Shown here: positions 1 to 7,560 of the stretch, one piece after another | Layout of the letters: each line of letters starts with the position of its first letter | How positions within the stretch are numbered: the first letter of the stretch is position 1 | Assembly (NCBI RefSeq): GCF_016907275.1 | Contig: NZ_JAFBBP010000001.1 | Coordinates: 4,516,001 to 4,580,000 of the forward strand | Length of the DNA stretch: 64,000 nt | DNA from: Micromonospora luteifusca | Lineage (GTDB): Bacteria > Actinomycetota > Actinomycetes > Mycobacteriales > Micromonosporaceae | Reading direction: 5' to 3' | Notes under the pieces: generated by a model | Databases searched by the model: none | Seen by the model: the letters and a program-made list of their open reading frames with translations, nothing else | What the model was told of the DNA's origin: nothing | Translations under genes and position numbers: made by a program

Positions 1-273
1 CTCGGTCTGGCCGGCACCGTCACCGCGGGCATCGTCAGCGCGTTGGACCGCCAGGTACGGCTGGGCGACAACCGGCACAGTGCGGTGCAGACCGACGCGT
101 CCATCAACCCCGGTAACTCGGGTGGACCACTGGTCAACGCCCGCGGGGAGGTGGTCGGGGTGAACACCGCGATCGCCACCATCGACGGGAATGGCTCGAT
201 CGGCATCGGGTTCGCGATCCCGATCGACCAGGTGCAGCAGACCGCCGACACGATCATCGGCAAGGGTGGCTGA
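1..273 (+). CDS. Trypsin-like (HtrA/S1C-type) serine protease, C-terminal part
   Basis: Only the last 90 residues are inside the window; the gene begins upstream of base 1. The fragment contains the serine-nucleophile motif GNSGG (within [15 protein letters not shown]), followed by the GVNTAIA and GFAIPID strands that close the second beta-barrel of HtrA/DegP-like proteases. The protein stops soon after the protease fold (…IIGKGG), so it has no C-terminal PDZ domain, unlike classical DegP. In actinobacteria such enzymes are usually membrane-anchored or exported and cleave misfolded envelope proteins; the anchor and the catalytic His and Asp would lie upstream and cannot be checked. The family call is firm, the physiological substrate unknown. 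Confidence 0.85.
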   Translation, partial: LGLAGTVTAGIVSALDRQVRLGDNRHSAVQTDASINPGNSGGPLVNARGEVVGVNTAIATIDGNGSIGIGFAIPIDQVQQTADTIIGKGG

Positions 274-347
274 GCTGCTCGGACAGCCTCGGCGCGCGCG
301 ATGGGAACCCTGCCACTGTCAGATATCCGGCGCGACGGCATCGGGCC

Positions 348-680
348 ATGGAAATATTGCGGTCGATCCGGATACTGGCGGAGGTGGAGCGTCCTCTTCT
401 CGCGGTCCTCCTGCTGGTGGGCCTGGTCATCGGATGTGCGGTGGGGTCGGCGTATGCCCGGGCGCGACGCGGGTGGAGCGATTACCAGACCGTCAAGAAG
501 TCGGTGCCGGGCGCCCGTCGAGGCGCCTGGTCGCTGATCCGTGGGGTCGCTGTGAAGGCCGGGGTGATCGCGCTGCTGCTCTTCGGCGCGGCGGCGTACG
601 CGGCGGTCGGCGACGACGACGAGACCGCCGGGCCGGCGCCCAGCCAGTCCCCGACGCAGAGTGAGACTCCGCACCGATGA
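348..680 (+). CDS. Small two-pass membrane protein of unknown function
   Basis: A 110-residue protein that I do not recognise as a named family. It has a hydrophobic segment at about residues 17-36 (LLAVLLLVGLVIGCAVGSAY), a basic linker rich in Arg and Lys, a second hydrophobic segment at about 68-86, and a short acidic then Ser/Pro/Thr-rich tail. The arrangement predicts two transmembrane helices with a short cytosolic loop. The ATG start follows the protease gene by 74 bases with no strong ribosome binding site, so the exact start is open. It lies between the protease and arfB, same strand, and could be co-transcribed with either. No function should be assigned. Confidence 0.6.
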   Translation: MEILRSIRILAEVERPLLAVLLLVGLVIGCAVGSAYARARRGWSDYQTVKKSVPGARRGAWSLIRGVAVKAGVIALLLFGAAAYAAVGDDDETAGPAPSQSPTQSETPHR

Positions 681-714
681 CCCCTGGTGGGTCGTCGCGG
701 GTTAGCCTCGGGGC

Positions 715-1140
715 GTGGACGACGGACTGCGGGTGACCGACCGGTGGGTCGTCCCTGCCGGGGAGCTGCGGGAGCGCTTCTCCCGCTCGTCGGGGCCGGG
801 TGGGCAGGGTGTGAACACCGCGGACTCCCGGGTCGAGTTGAGCTACGACGTGGCCAACGCGCCGTCCGTGCCCGAGTGGTTGCGATCGCGGGCGTTGGCC
901 CGGCTGGCCAACCGCCTGGTCGACGGGGTGCTGACGATCGCCGCCAGCGAACACCGGGCCCAGTTGGCCAATCGGGAGGCGGCCCGCGAACGGATGACGG
1001 CGCTGCTGCGTGAGGCCGCCGCACCTCCACCGCCGCCCCGCCGAGCGACCCGCCCGTCCCGGGGGGCCAAGGAACGCCGGTTGGCCGAGAAGAAACGCCA
1101 GTCCCAGCGCAAGCGGGACCGCCGCGCCGACGGCGACTAG
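715..1140 (+). CDS. arfB: ArfB/YaeJ-type peptidyl-tRNA hydrolase (ribosome rescue)
   Basis: A 141-residue class-I release-factor-like protein. It carries the catalytic GGQ motif (SSGPGGQGVNTADSRVEL, GGQ near residue 28), which hydrolyses peptidyl-tRNA, and lacks the codon-recognition domains of RF1/RF2. The C-terminal third is a basic tail (KERRLAEKKRQSQRKRDRR); in ArfB this tail enters the empty mRNA channel of ribosomes stalled on truncated messages. Length and architecture match the family. The start is GTG at 715. The gene is convergent with the next gene, with 13 bases between the stops. Confident on family; the rescue role is by homology. Confidence 0.88.
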   Translation: MDDGLRVTDRWVVPAGELRERFSRSSGPGGQGVNTADSRVELSYDVANAPSVPEWLRSRALARLANRLVDGVLTIAASEHRAQLANREAARERMTALLREAAAPPPPPRRATRPSRGAKERRLAEKKRQSQRKRDRRADGD

Positions 1141-1153
1141 TCGGCGGCCCGGC

Positions 1154-2020
1154 TCAGGCCGGAACGGTGGCGAGCAGCCGGTCGCGCAGCACAGCGGCCC
1201 GGTCGGCGAACGCGCGCTGCGCCGCCGCGTACTCCGCGCGGCCCTCCGGCGTCTCCACCCGCACCGGCGGATAACCGAGCGCCGCCAGGTCATATGGGCT
1301 GGCCCGCATGTCCAGCGTCCGGATATCCCTGGCCAGGTCGAACGCGTCGGCCACCAACTCCGAGTCGACCAGCGGAGACAACTTGTACGCCCACTTGTAC
1401 AGATCCATGTTGGCGTGCAGGCAGCCCGGCTGTTCGAGTGCGTGCTGCGTCTCCCGGGTCGGGGTGAGCAGGTTCAACGGCCGGGCCGGCGGTGTGAAGA
1501 ACCGGAACGCGTCGAAGTGGCTGCACCGCACACCCCGCTCCTCGACGACCGCCGCGGTCCGCTCCGGGGTCAGCCGCAGCGGCCAGGCGTTGTGCCGCAG
1601 CTCGTCACGGGTCTGCCGGTAGACCATCGCCCACTCGTGCATCCCGAAGCAGCCGAAGTGTGGCGCTCGCCCAGCGGTGGCCGCCAGCAGGGAGCGGATC
1701 CAGGCGATCGACTCGCCGCGCCGCTCGCGTACCCCATCGGTGTCGAGGGTGACCCCGGCGGCGGTGGCGCGGTAGTCCCGGCCGAACTCGGCCGGATCGG
1801 CGTCGCGCAGCTCGACCCCCGCGCCCGGGTGCCAGCGACGGAGCTGGGCCGGGCGGTGCGAATAGTAGGTGAAGAGGAAGTCGGCCACCGGATGCCGCTC
1901 ACCGCGCCGCCGGCGGGCCAGGTGTGGGGTCAGCCAGACGTCCACCCGCTCCTCGTGGGCCCGCCGGCGGGTCTGCCACTGGGCCACGTCGAGCACGGCG
2001 GGGGCGAGGGCGGCGGTCAC
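1154..2020 (-). CDS. Actinobacterial protein annotated as 3-methyladenine DNA glycosylase
   Basis: A 288-residue soluble protein with no signal peptide. The N-terminus (WQTRRRAHEERVD, then HLARRRRGERHPVADFLF) matches a conserved actinobacterial family that databases usually label 3-methyladenine DNA glycosylase. It does not show an obvious AlkA helix-hairpin-helix or MPG signature that I can recognise, so the enzymatic label should be treated as transferred annotation. Conserved features include several Trp/Tyr/His-rich stretches (CFGMHEWAMVY, ANMDLYKWAYKLSPL). The start is GTG at 2020; the stop is convergent with arfB. Family recognition is moderate, function uncertain. Confidence 0.6.
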   Translation of the reverse strand: MTAALAPAVLDVAQWQTRRRAHEERVDVWLTPHLARRRRGERHPVADFLFTYYSHRPAQLRRWHPGAGVELRDADPAEFGRDYRATAAGVTLDTDGVRERRGESIAWIRSLLAATAGRAPHFGCFGMHEWAMVYRQTRDELRHNAWPLRLTPERTAAVVEERGVRCSHFDAFRFFTPPARPLNLLTPTRETQHALEQPGCLHANMDLYKWAYKLSPLVDSELVADAFDLARDIRTLDMRASPYDLAALGYPPVRVETPEGRAEYAAAQRAFADRAAVLRDRLLATVPA

Positions 2021-2054
2021 GCACCCCAGGGTACGACCGCCGCCCGCACACCGG

Positions 2055-3584
2055 TCAGGGCATGTGCACCCGCACGCCGGCGGAGAACACCCCGCTGCGC
2101 AGCTCCAACTGCTGGGGCGGGTCCCGTCCGTCGACGGTGAACACCAGCGGAAGCACCATCCGGGTGCCCGCCGCCATCGGGTCGGCGAAGATGTCCCGAC
2201 CCAGGTTGGCCGCCCGAGTGGCCGGCTCGTCGGTGCTCACCCAGCGCCCGCCGGGCAGGTACGCCCGTTGCAGCTGACTGTGCCAGGGCTGGTGGTCGCC
2301 GGTGACGTTGCGCACACCCACGGTGGCCTGGCAACGTCGACCGTTGGCCGGCGCGGCACCGCCTCCGTCGGTCGTTCCGGCGGTGCCGGGCGCGCCGCAG
2401 GACATCCGATACACGGTGAACTCGAACGCCGACTCGCGAAGTGGCACGCCCACCGGCCCGGTGACCCCGGTGCCCATCCACGCGCCGCTGGTGGGTTGCT
2501 TCTGCGTGTCGATCTCCGAAACCTGCCGGGTCGCCGTCCATCCGGCGGTGCCGACGACGGCGGCCAGTGCCACCACGGCCGCACCCACCAGCAACCAGAC
2601 CGGCGGGGTACGCCGACGCCTCGCCCGGCTCGGGGCTGCCGGGCGCGGATAGATCGTCCCGCGACCACCGTCGGGCCCACCGCTGGTGGCCAGTGCGGCG
2701 GCCGTCACCCGACGCCCACGCCGACGTCGCCACACCCACACCAGGGCGGCGCTGATCAGCAGCAGGACGGCCAGACCGGCGAGCAGCACCGGGTACCGGC
2801 GCCAGGTCGGCGCCTCGGTGACCTCGGCCGCCGGTGCTGCCACCGCCGCCTTCCAGGTGGCCGTGCCGCAGTCGTACGGTCGGGCTCCGTCACTGGTGAA
2901 GGCGCACGCCGGCGCGGTCAGCGGTTGGCCGGGTGCGGTCGCGGCGAGCGCGGTGCCCAGCGTGGCGGTGCTGTGCGCCGGCAACCTCAACCGCCAGGTC
3001 ACCTCCGTGGTGGACCCGCCAGCCCGGGTGGATCGGCCGCCGGCGCTGATCGCGGTCGGCGACGAGCCGGGCGGCAACTCCTGGCGCACGGTGGTGTCCA
3101 CCGGCGCGTTGCCCACGTTGCGCACCTGGATCCGGTACCTCGGCGCGGGGCTGCTCTCCGGGGCTACCGCCACCGTGACCTGTTGTGGGGGTGCCGACGC
3201 CGGTCCCCGGGAGGGCGGCGCCACCGCCGGTGGCGCCGAGGGCGGGGTGGGCTCGACGCTCACCCGCGCGGCCACCGCGACCGGTGGCTGCGTGGCCCAT
3301 GCCGGCGCGGCCGTCGGCACCCCGGGCGTCGTGGCCCCCGGTCGTGACGTGGCCTCCGGTCGTGGCGTGGCTCCCGGTCGTGCTGTGCTGGCCGGTGCTG
3401 GTGCCGCTCCCGGTGCTGGCGTGACCGCCGGTGGTCTGGTGGCCGCCGGTGGTGCGGTGGCGGGTGGTCGTGGCGCGGCCGCCGCCTCCGGGGCCACCGC
3501 CGGCAGGGCCGGCACGGCGGCGAGGATGCCGAGGCAGTGCACGAACACTGCGAGGGCTCTGTGGTGTCGTGTCGATGCAGGCAT
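2055..3584 (-). CDS. Secreted/membrane Pro-Thr-rich protein with two transmembrane segments
   Basis: A 509-residue protein beginning with a signal-peptide-like N-terminus (hydrophobic to about residue 30, Ala-rich cleavage region), then a long Pro/Ala/Thr linker with repeats such as ATRPPAVTPAPGAAPAPAST, as in surface spacer regions. Residues about 130-250 form a beta-rich domain with phrases such as YRIQVRNVGNAPVDTTV and LPAHSTATL, resembling conserved-repeat domains of actinobacterial surface proteins. Two hydrophobic helices follow (near 263-285 and 330-353), separated by a very basic loop, then a C-terminal extracellular domain with paired Cys that resembles DUF4352-like folds. No enzymatic motif is visible. 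Likely envelope-associated; role unknown. The linker DNA is internally repetitive. Confidence 0.65.
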   Translation of the reverse strand: MPASTRHHRALAVFVHCLGILAAVPALPAVAPEAAAAPRPPATAPPAATRPPAVTPAPGAAPAPASTARPGATPRPEATSRPGATTPGVPTAAPAWATQPPVAVAARVSVEPTPPSAPPAVAPPSRGPASAPPQQVTVAVAPESSPAPRYRIQVRNVGNAPVDTTVRQELPPGSSPTAISAGGRSTRAGGSTTEVTWRLRLPAHSTATLGTALAATAPGQPLTAPACAFTSDGARPYDCGTATWKAAVAAPAAEVTEAPTWRRYPVLLAGLAVLLLISAALVWVWRRRRGRRVTAAALATSGGPDGGRGTIYPRPAAPSRARRRRTPPVWLLVGAAVVALAAVVGTAGWTATRQVSEIDTQKQPTSGAWMGTGVTGPVGVPLRESAFEFTVYRMSCGAPGTAGTTDGGGAAPANGRRCQATVGVRNVTGDHQPWHSQLQRAYLPGGRWVSTDEPATRAANLGRDIFADPMAAGTRMVLPLVFTVDGRDPPQQLELRSGVFSAGVRVHMP

Positions 3585-3759
3585 ACGAACGAACCTCCGG
3601 AGCCGACGCTAGGGGGGAGCTGCGTCCGTGCGGGTACGAAGTCGGGAAGCCCGCCCCGGTCACCTCCAGCTCCGGTAGGGTGCCCGCGCGGTGACGGGTT
3701 GCGCACACCCGACGGCCGGTCCTGGCCGGTGGAGGTGTCGGCGGCGCTAGATTGGCCGG

Positions 3760-4563
3760 GTGCGTATCGCTCGTTTCGCCCATGCCAAGGGAATGTCGTT
3801 CGGTGCCGTCGAAGGCGAAGCGGGGGCCGGGCCGCAGGGCCTGACCATCGCCGAGATCGAGGGCCACCCGTTCGGCAAACTCACCTTCAGCGGGGCCCGT
3901 TGGGCCCTCTCCGACGTTCGGCTGCTATCGCCGATCCTGCCCAGCAAGGTCGTCTGCGTCGGTCGCAACTACGCCGACCATGCCGCCGAACTCGGCAACG
4001 ACGTGCCCAAGGAGCCGCTGCTCTTCCTCAAGCCCTCCACCTCGGTGATCGGCCCCCGAGATGCCATCCGACTGCCGATCTTCTCGAATCAGGTCGAGCA
4101 CGAGGCCGAACTGGCGGTCGTGATCGGGGCGCCGGGTGCGCGCCGCGCCGACCGGGCCGCCGCCGAACGCGCCATCTTCGGCTACACCTGCGCCAACGAC
4201 GTCACCGCTCGGGACCTCCAGCGTTCCGACGGGCAGTGGACCCGGGCGAAGGGCTTCGACTCGTTCTGCCCGATCGGCCCGTGGATCACCACCGGTCTGG
4301 ACGTCTCCGACCTGGAGATCCGGTGTGAGGTCGGTCGCAATCCGGAGGAGATGGAGGTACGCCAGCTCGGCCGGACGAAGGACATGGTCTTCGACGTGGT
4401 GGGCCTCGTGTCGTACATCTCGCACGTGATGACCCTGCTGCCCGGCGACGTCGTTCTCACCGGCACTCCGGCAGGGGTTAGCCCGCTTGTCGAAGGGGAT
4501 ACCGTCACCGTGCGGATCGAGGGCATCGGCGAGCTCACCAACCCGGTGGTTCCCGTCGCCTGA
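3760..4563 (+). CDS. Fumarylacetoacetate hydrolase (FAH) family protein
   Basis: A 267-residue cytosolic enzyme of the FAH/2-keto-hydrolase family. Diagnostic stretches are VVCVGRNYADHAAELG, the metal-ligand region EHEAELAVVIG, the YTCANDVTARDLQ segment, FCPIGPWI, and the closing TGTPAGVSPLVEGDTV. These bind Mg2+ or Mn2+ and support hydrolysis, decarboxylation or isomerisation of beta-diketo acids or enol acids. The family includes 2-hydroxyhepta-2,4-diene-1,7-dioate isomerase and oxaloacetate tautomerase/decarboxylase, so the substrate cannot be set from sequence. The GTG start at 3760 precedes a typical N-terminus (RIARFAHAKG). In related genomes this gene sits near gltX and tRNA-Gln/Glu, as here. 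Family confidence is high. Confidence 0.88.
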   Translation: MRIARFAHAKGMSFGAVEGEAGAGPQGLTIAEIEGHPFGKLTFSGARWALSDVRLLSPILPSKVVCVGRNYADHAAELGNDVPKEPLLFLKPSTSVIGPRDAIRLPIFSNQVEHEAELAVVIGAPGARRADRAAAERAIFGYTCANDVTARDLQRSDGQWTRAKGFDSFCPIGPWITTGLDVSDLEIRCEVGRNPEEMEVRQLGRTKDMVFDVVGLVSYISHVMTLLPGDVVLTGTPAGVSPLVEGDTVTVRIEGIGELTNPVVPVA

Positions 4564-4616
4564 TCCGTCTGATGCCCCTGTTTCCGCAGCTCAGAGGCGG
4601 TTCGGGGGGATCGGAT

Positions 4617-4645
4617 TTGGCCTGCCGGCGCCGGGAGGGTAAAGT
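4617..4645 (+). promoter_or_regulatory. Candidate promoter of tRNA-Gln, overlapping an 11-bp inverted repeat
   Basis: TTGGCC at 4617-4622 and TAAAGT at 4640-4645 are separated by 17 bases and lie just upstream of the tRNA. An 11-bp perfect inverted repeat (CGGCGCCGGGA at 4626-4636, its complement at 4650-4660) brackets the -10 box. It could be an operator, or the terminator of the upstream hydrolase gene fused with the tRNA promoter. Confidence 0.45.
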
Positions 4646-4671
4646 TCACTCCCGGCGCCGCAAGGGGCCAA

Positions 4672-4743
4672 TGGGGTATGGGGTAATTGGCAGCCCGACT
4701 GATTCTGGTTCAGTTAGTCTAGGTTCGAGTCCTGGTACCCCAG
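4672..4743 (+). tRNA. tRNA-Gln (anticodon CTG)
   Basis: A 72-nt cloverleaf. The acceptor stem TGGGGTA pairs with TACCCCA and the discriminator is G. The anticodon arm is ACTGA-TTCTGGT-TCAGT, giving anticodon CTG, which reads CAG. The T-arm has the canonical GGTTCGAGTCC loop. No CCA is encoded. It lies directly downstream of a promoter-like sequence and is followed by a hairpin. Confidence 0.95.
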
Positions 4744-4776
4744 CGCTACCGAAATTCGCGAGAATTCCGGACGCTG
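4741..4776 (+). terminator. Hairpin following tRNA-Gln
   Basis: CAGCG/CGCTG outer arms enclose a near-perfect inner stem (CCGAAATTC/GAATTCCGG) with a GCGA loop. It starts inside the last bases of the tRNA, so it would form in the 3' trailer. A second GC hairpin (CTCCGCCCC-TTC-GGGGCGGAG region, 4795-4816) follows. Neither has a strong U tract, which is common for actinobacterial terminators. Confidence 0.45.
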
Positions 4777-4876
4777 GATTCTGACGGAGTTCGACTCCGC
4801 CCCTTCGGGGGCGGAGAGTGGTCCGGTAAGAGTGCAGCTCCTCCGCCCGCAGGGGTGGGGGAGCAGAAGTAGTTCT

Positions 4877-4949
4877 GGCCCCGTCGTCTAGTGGCCCAGG
4901 ACGCCGCCCTCTCAAGGCGGTAGCGCCGGTTCGAATCCGGTCGGGGCTA
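4877..4949 (+). tRNA. tRNA-Glu (anticodon CTC), copy 1
   Basis: A 73-nt cloverleaf. The acceptor GGCCCCG pairs with CGGGGCT and the discriminator is A. The anticodon arm CCGCC-CTCTCAA-GGCGG gives anticodon CTC, which reads GAG. The T-loop is GGTTCGAATCC. An identical gene lies 225 bases downstream. A terminator-type hairpin follows at 4958. Confidence 0.95.
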
Positions 4950-4957
4950 CATTGTGT

Positions 4958-4992
4958 ACAGCCCGTCTCACCTGGTGAGGCGGGCTGTTTCG
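4958..4992 (+). terminator. Terminator after tRNA-Glu copy 1
   Basis: ACAGCCCGTCTCACC at 4958-4972 pairs with GGTGAGGCGGGCTGT at 4974-4988 with one G-U position and a tiny loop, followed by TTTCGTTGT. This is a plausible intrinsic terminator for the first tRNA-Glu unit. Confidence 0.6.
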
Positions 4993-5032
4993 TTGTCTGC
5001 TCCGGGTGCCGCCGTGGGCTCGTACCCGGTGC

Positions 5033-5060
5033 TTGTGCCAATGGGCGGTGCCGCTAGACT
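5033..5060 (+). promoter_or_regulatory. Candidate promoter of tRNA-Glu copy 2
   Basis: TTGTGC at 5033-5038 and TAGACT at 5055-5060 are separated by 16 bases, 42 bases upstream of the second tRNA-Glu. The 5' leader contains a perfect 8-bp hairpin (CACCGCCC-GCGA-GGGCGGTG, 5068-5087) that would be removed by RNase P. Suggests independent transcription of the second copy. Confidence 0.45.
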
Positions 5061-5101
5061 ACAACCGCACCGCCCGCGAGGGCGGTGAACACCAAAGTTC
5101 T

Positions 5102-5174
5102 GGCCCCGTCGTCTAGTGGCCCAGGACGCCGCCCTCTCAAGGCGGTAGCGCCGGTTCGAATCCGGTCGGGGCTA
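5102..5174 (+). tRNA. tRNA-Glu (anticodon CTC), copy 2
   Basis: Identical in sequence to the copy at 4877-4949, including the few bases immediately upstream (GTTCT). Same acceptor stem, CTC anticodon and A discriminator. Has its own promoter-like sequence and a perfect terminator hairpin downstream. The two genes are either a recent tandem duplication or are held identical by gene conversion. Confidence 0.95.
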
Positions 5175-5180
5175 CAACCG

Positions 5181-5212
5181 AAGGCTCGTCTCGCATCTGC
5201 GAGACGAGCCTT
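5181..5212 (+). terminator. Terminator after tRNA-Glu copy 2
   Basis: A perfect 15-bp stem (AAGGCTCGTCTCGCA at 5181-5195 and its complement at 5198-5212) is followed by a pyrimidine-rich, T-containing run (TCTCCCTTTCCCTCCC). Strong intrinsic terminator geometry. Confidence 0.7.
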
Positions 5213-5259
5213 CTCCCTTTCCCTCCCCCCAGCTCCCACCCTCACCCCCACCCGCTCCT

Positions 5260-5320
5260 GTTGATCATGTAGTTATTGCCACGACACGCCGGGTGAGGTG
5301 GCAATAACTTCATGATCAAC
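5260..5320. repeat. 61-bp inverted repeat with 23-bp arms, dispersed-repeat type
   Basis: Arm 1 (5260-5282) begins GTTGATCATG and ends TTATTGCCAC; arm 2 (5298-5320) is its reverse complement with one mismatch. The 15-base spacer is GACACGCCGGGTGAG. The element lies between the tRNA-Glu terminator and the convergent 3' end of ndgR. From memory, GTTGATCATGAAGTT-type sequences recur in Micromonospora intergenic regions; only one copy is in this window. It may act as a bidirectional terminator or be a REP/MITE-like element. The sequence is much more AT-rich than its surroundings. Confidence 0.7.
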
Positions 5321-5366
5321 CGCAGGAGGGGGTGGGTCTGGGCGGGGGCAGGGGCAGAGGGCGGGG

Positions 5367-6053
5367 TTAGAGGCCGGATAGGCGTTGGCCGGCTCGTACT
5401 ACTGCCATGGCGTGGCGTTCGCCGGGGCGGCGGCCCAGGCGCTCTATGGGGCCGGAGATGCTTACCGAGGCGATCACGCGGCCGGTGCGGTCGCGGATCG
5501 GGGCGGAGACGCTCGCCACGCCGGCCTCCCGCTCGGCGACGCTCTGCGCCCAGCCACGGCGGCGCACCTCGGCGAGGGTGCGGCCGGTGAACTTGCTGCG
5601 CGGCAGCAGCGGCATCACCGCCTCCGGCGGCTCCCAGGCGAGCAGGATCTGGGCTGCGGAGCCGGCGGTCATCGGCAGCACCGAGCCGACCGGCACGGTG
5701 TCCCGCAGGCCGCTGGCGCGCTCTGCCGCGGCCACGCAGATCCGTTCGTCGGCGCGGCGCAGGTAGAGCTGTGCGCTCTCACCGGTGGCGTCACGCAGCG
5801 CGGCCAGCAGCGGCTCGGCGGCGGTCAGCAGAACGTCCGGTGCGGCGTTGGCCAACTCGCCCAGACGGGGCCCGGGGCGCCACCTGCCCTGGGTGTCCCG
5901 CACCAGCATCCGGTGTATCTCCAGTGCCTGGGCCAGCCGATGTGCGGTGGCTCGGGGCAGCTTGGTGCGATCAACGAGTTCGGCCAGGCTGGCGCCGTCG
6001 ACGCAGGCGGCCAGGATGACCACCGCCTTGTCGAGAACGCCGACACCGCTCAT
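5367..6053 (-). CDS. ndgR: IclR-family regulator NdgR/AreB of leucine biosynthesis
   Basis: A 228-residue IclR-type regulator. The N-terminal winged helix-turn-helix spans about residues 1-65 (GVGVLDKAVVILAAC, then LPRATAHRLAQALE as the recognition helix). The C-terminal effector domain contains GESAQLYLRRADERICVAAAERASGLRDTVPVGS and GVASVSAPIRDRTGRVIASVSISG. The match to NdgR of Streptomyces and AreB of Mycobacterium, which control leuCD and other amino-acid genes, is strong. It is divergent from leuC with only about 50 bases between starts, so it very likely binds that short shared promoter. ATG at 6053 gives the usual MSGVGVLDKA start; an in-frame GTG at 6065 is the alternative. Confidence 0.92.
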   Translation of the reverse strand: MSGVGVLDKAVVILAACVDGASLAELVDRTKLPRATAHRLAQALEIHRMLVRDTQGRWRPGPRLGELANAAPDVLLTAAEPLLAALRDATGESAQLYLRRADERICVAAAERASGLRDTVPVGSVLPMTAGSAAQILLAWEPPEAVMPLLPRSKFTGRTLAEVRRRGWAQSVAEREAGVASVSAPIRDRTGRVIASVSISGPIERLGRRPGERHAMAVVRAGQRLSGL

Positions 6054-6102
6054 ACTGTGTCCCACAAGCCGAAACTTACCTCCCAGAATTTAGGATGTCC
6101 AG

Positions 6103-7548
6103 ATGGTGGGAGTCACTCCTGAGCCGAGGACCCTGGCCGAAAAGGTCTGGGACGCGCACGTCGTACGGTCCGCCGCTGGTGAGCCGGACCTGCTCTTCAT
6201 CGACCTGCACCTGCTGCACGAGGTGACCAGCCCGCAGGCGTTCGACGGGCTACGGCTCGCCGGGCGCCGGGTGCGTCGTACCGACCTGACCCTCGCGACC
6301 GAGGACCACAACACCCCGACCGGGTACGCCGACCCGGCGTTCCGCCTCCGCCGTGGTGACCTGCTCACCATCGAGGACCCCACGTCGCGTACGCAGATCG
6401 AGACGTTGCGCCGTAACTGCGCCGAGTTCGGGGTGCGACTGCACCCGCTCGGTGACGACAACCAGGGCATCGTGCACGTGATCGGCCCGCAGCTCGGTGT
6501 CACCCAGCCGGGCATGACGATCGTCTGCGGCGACTCGCACACCGCCACCCACGGCGCGTTCGGCGCGCTCGCCTTCGGCATCGGCACCAGCGAGGTGGAG
6601 CACGTGCTGGCCACCCAGACGCTGCCGCAGAGCCGGCCGAAGACGATGGCCGTGAACGTCACCGGCCGCCTCGCGCCCGGCGTCACCGCCAAGGACCTGG
6701 TGCTCGCGCTGATCACCCAGGTCGGCACCGGCGGGGGTCGCGGGCACATCGTCGAGTACCGCGGCGAGGCGATCCAGGCCCTCTCGATGGAGGGGCGGAT
6801 GACCATCGCCAACATGTCCATCGAGTGGGGTGCCAAGGCCGGCATGATCGCGCCGGACGAGACCACCTTCGCGTACCTCAAGGGTCGGCCGAACGCGCCG
6901 CAGGGCGCGGACTGGGACGCGGCGTTGGCGTGGTGGCGGACGCTGCCCACCGACGAGGGCGCGCGCTTCGACGCCGAGGTGACCCTGGACGCCAGCCGGA
7001 TCACGCCGTTCGTCACCTGGGGCACCAACCCGGGGCAGGGTGCGCCGCTGAGTGCGCCGGTGCCGGACCCGGAGGAGTTCACCACCGACTCGGAGCGCGC
7101 CGCCGCGCGCCGCGCCCTGGAGTACATGGACCTGCGCCCGGGCACCCCACTGCGGGAGCTGCCCATCGACGTGGTCTTCGTGGGCTCCTGCACCAACGGT
7201 CGCCTGGAGGACCTGCGGGCCGCCGCCGACGTGCTGCGCGGCCACAAGGTCGCCGACGGGGTCCGGATGCTCGTGGTGCCCGGTTCCGCCGCCGTACGGG
7301 AGGCCGCCGAGGCCGAGGGGCTGGACAAGGTCTTCGCGGACGCCGGGGCCGAGTGGCGGTTCGCTGGCTGCTCCATGTGTCTGGGGATGAACCCCGACAC
7401 GCTGAAGCCGGGCGAGCGCTCCGCCTCCACCTCGAACCGCAACTTCGAGGGCCGTCAGGGCCGGGGTGGGCGTACCCACCTGGTCTCCCCGCCGGTCGCC
7501 GCCGCCACCGCCGTGGTCGGCCGGCTGGCCGCCCCCGCCGACCTGTAG
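6103..7548 (+). CDS. leuC: 3-Isopropylmalate dehydratase large subunit
   Basis: A 481-residue aconitase-superfamily subunit that isomerises 2-isopropylmalate to 3-isopropylmalate in leucine biosynthesis, acting with LeuD. The three [4Fe-4S] ligands are visible: Cys363 in GSCTNGR, and Cys423 and Cys426 in [10 protein letters not shown]. Other signatures are [38 protein letters not shown], and [22 protein letters not shown] at the C-terminus. Length is typical. It starts at ATG 6103, 38 to 50 bases from the divergent ndgR start, and is followed 12 bases later by leuD. Regulation by NdgR is inferred from the divergent layout. Confidence 0.97.
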   Translation: MVGVTPEPRTLAEKVWDAHVVRSAAGEPDLLFIDLHLLHEVTSPQAFDGLRLAGRRVRRTDLTLATEDHNTPTGYADPAFRLRRGDLLTIEDPTSRTQIETLRRNCAEFGVRLHPLGDDNQGIVHVIGPQLGVTQPGMTIVCGDSHTATHGAFGALAFGIGTSEVEHVLATQTLPQSRPKTMAVNVTGRLAPGVTAKDLVLALITQVGTGGGRGHIVEYRGEAIQALSMEGRMTIANMSIEWGAKAGMIAPDETTFAYLKGRPNAPQGADWDAALAWWRTLPTDEGARFDAEVTLDASRITPFVTWGTNPGQGAPLSAPVPDPEEFTTDSERAAARRALEYMDLRPGTPLRELPIDVVFVGSCTNGRLEDLRAAADVLRGHKVADGVRMLVVPGSAAVREAAEAEGLDKVFADAGAEWRFAGCSMCLGMNPDTLKPGERSASTSNRNFEGRQGRGGRTHLVSPPVAAATAVVGRLAAPADL

Positions 7549-7560
7549 AAGGGACCGAGG

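Noticed and set aside
4795..4816. CTCCGCCCC/GGGGCGGAG hairpin as a separate regulatory element
   Set aside because: It is a short GC hairpin between tRNA genes, best read as part of the tRNA-Gln trailer/termination region.
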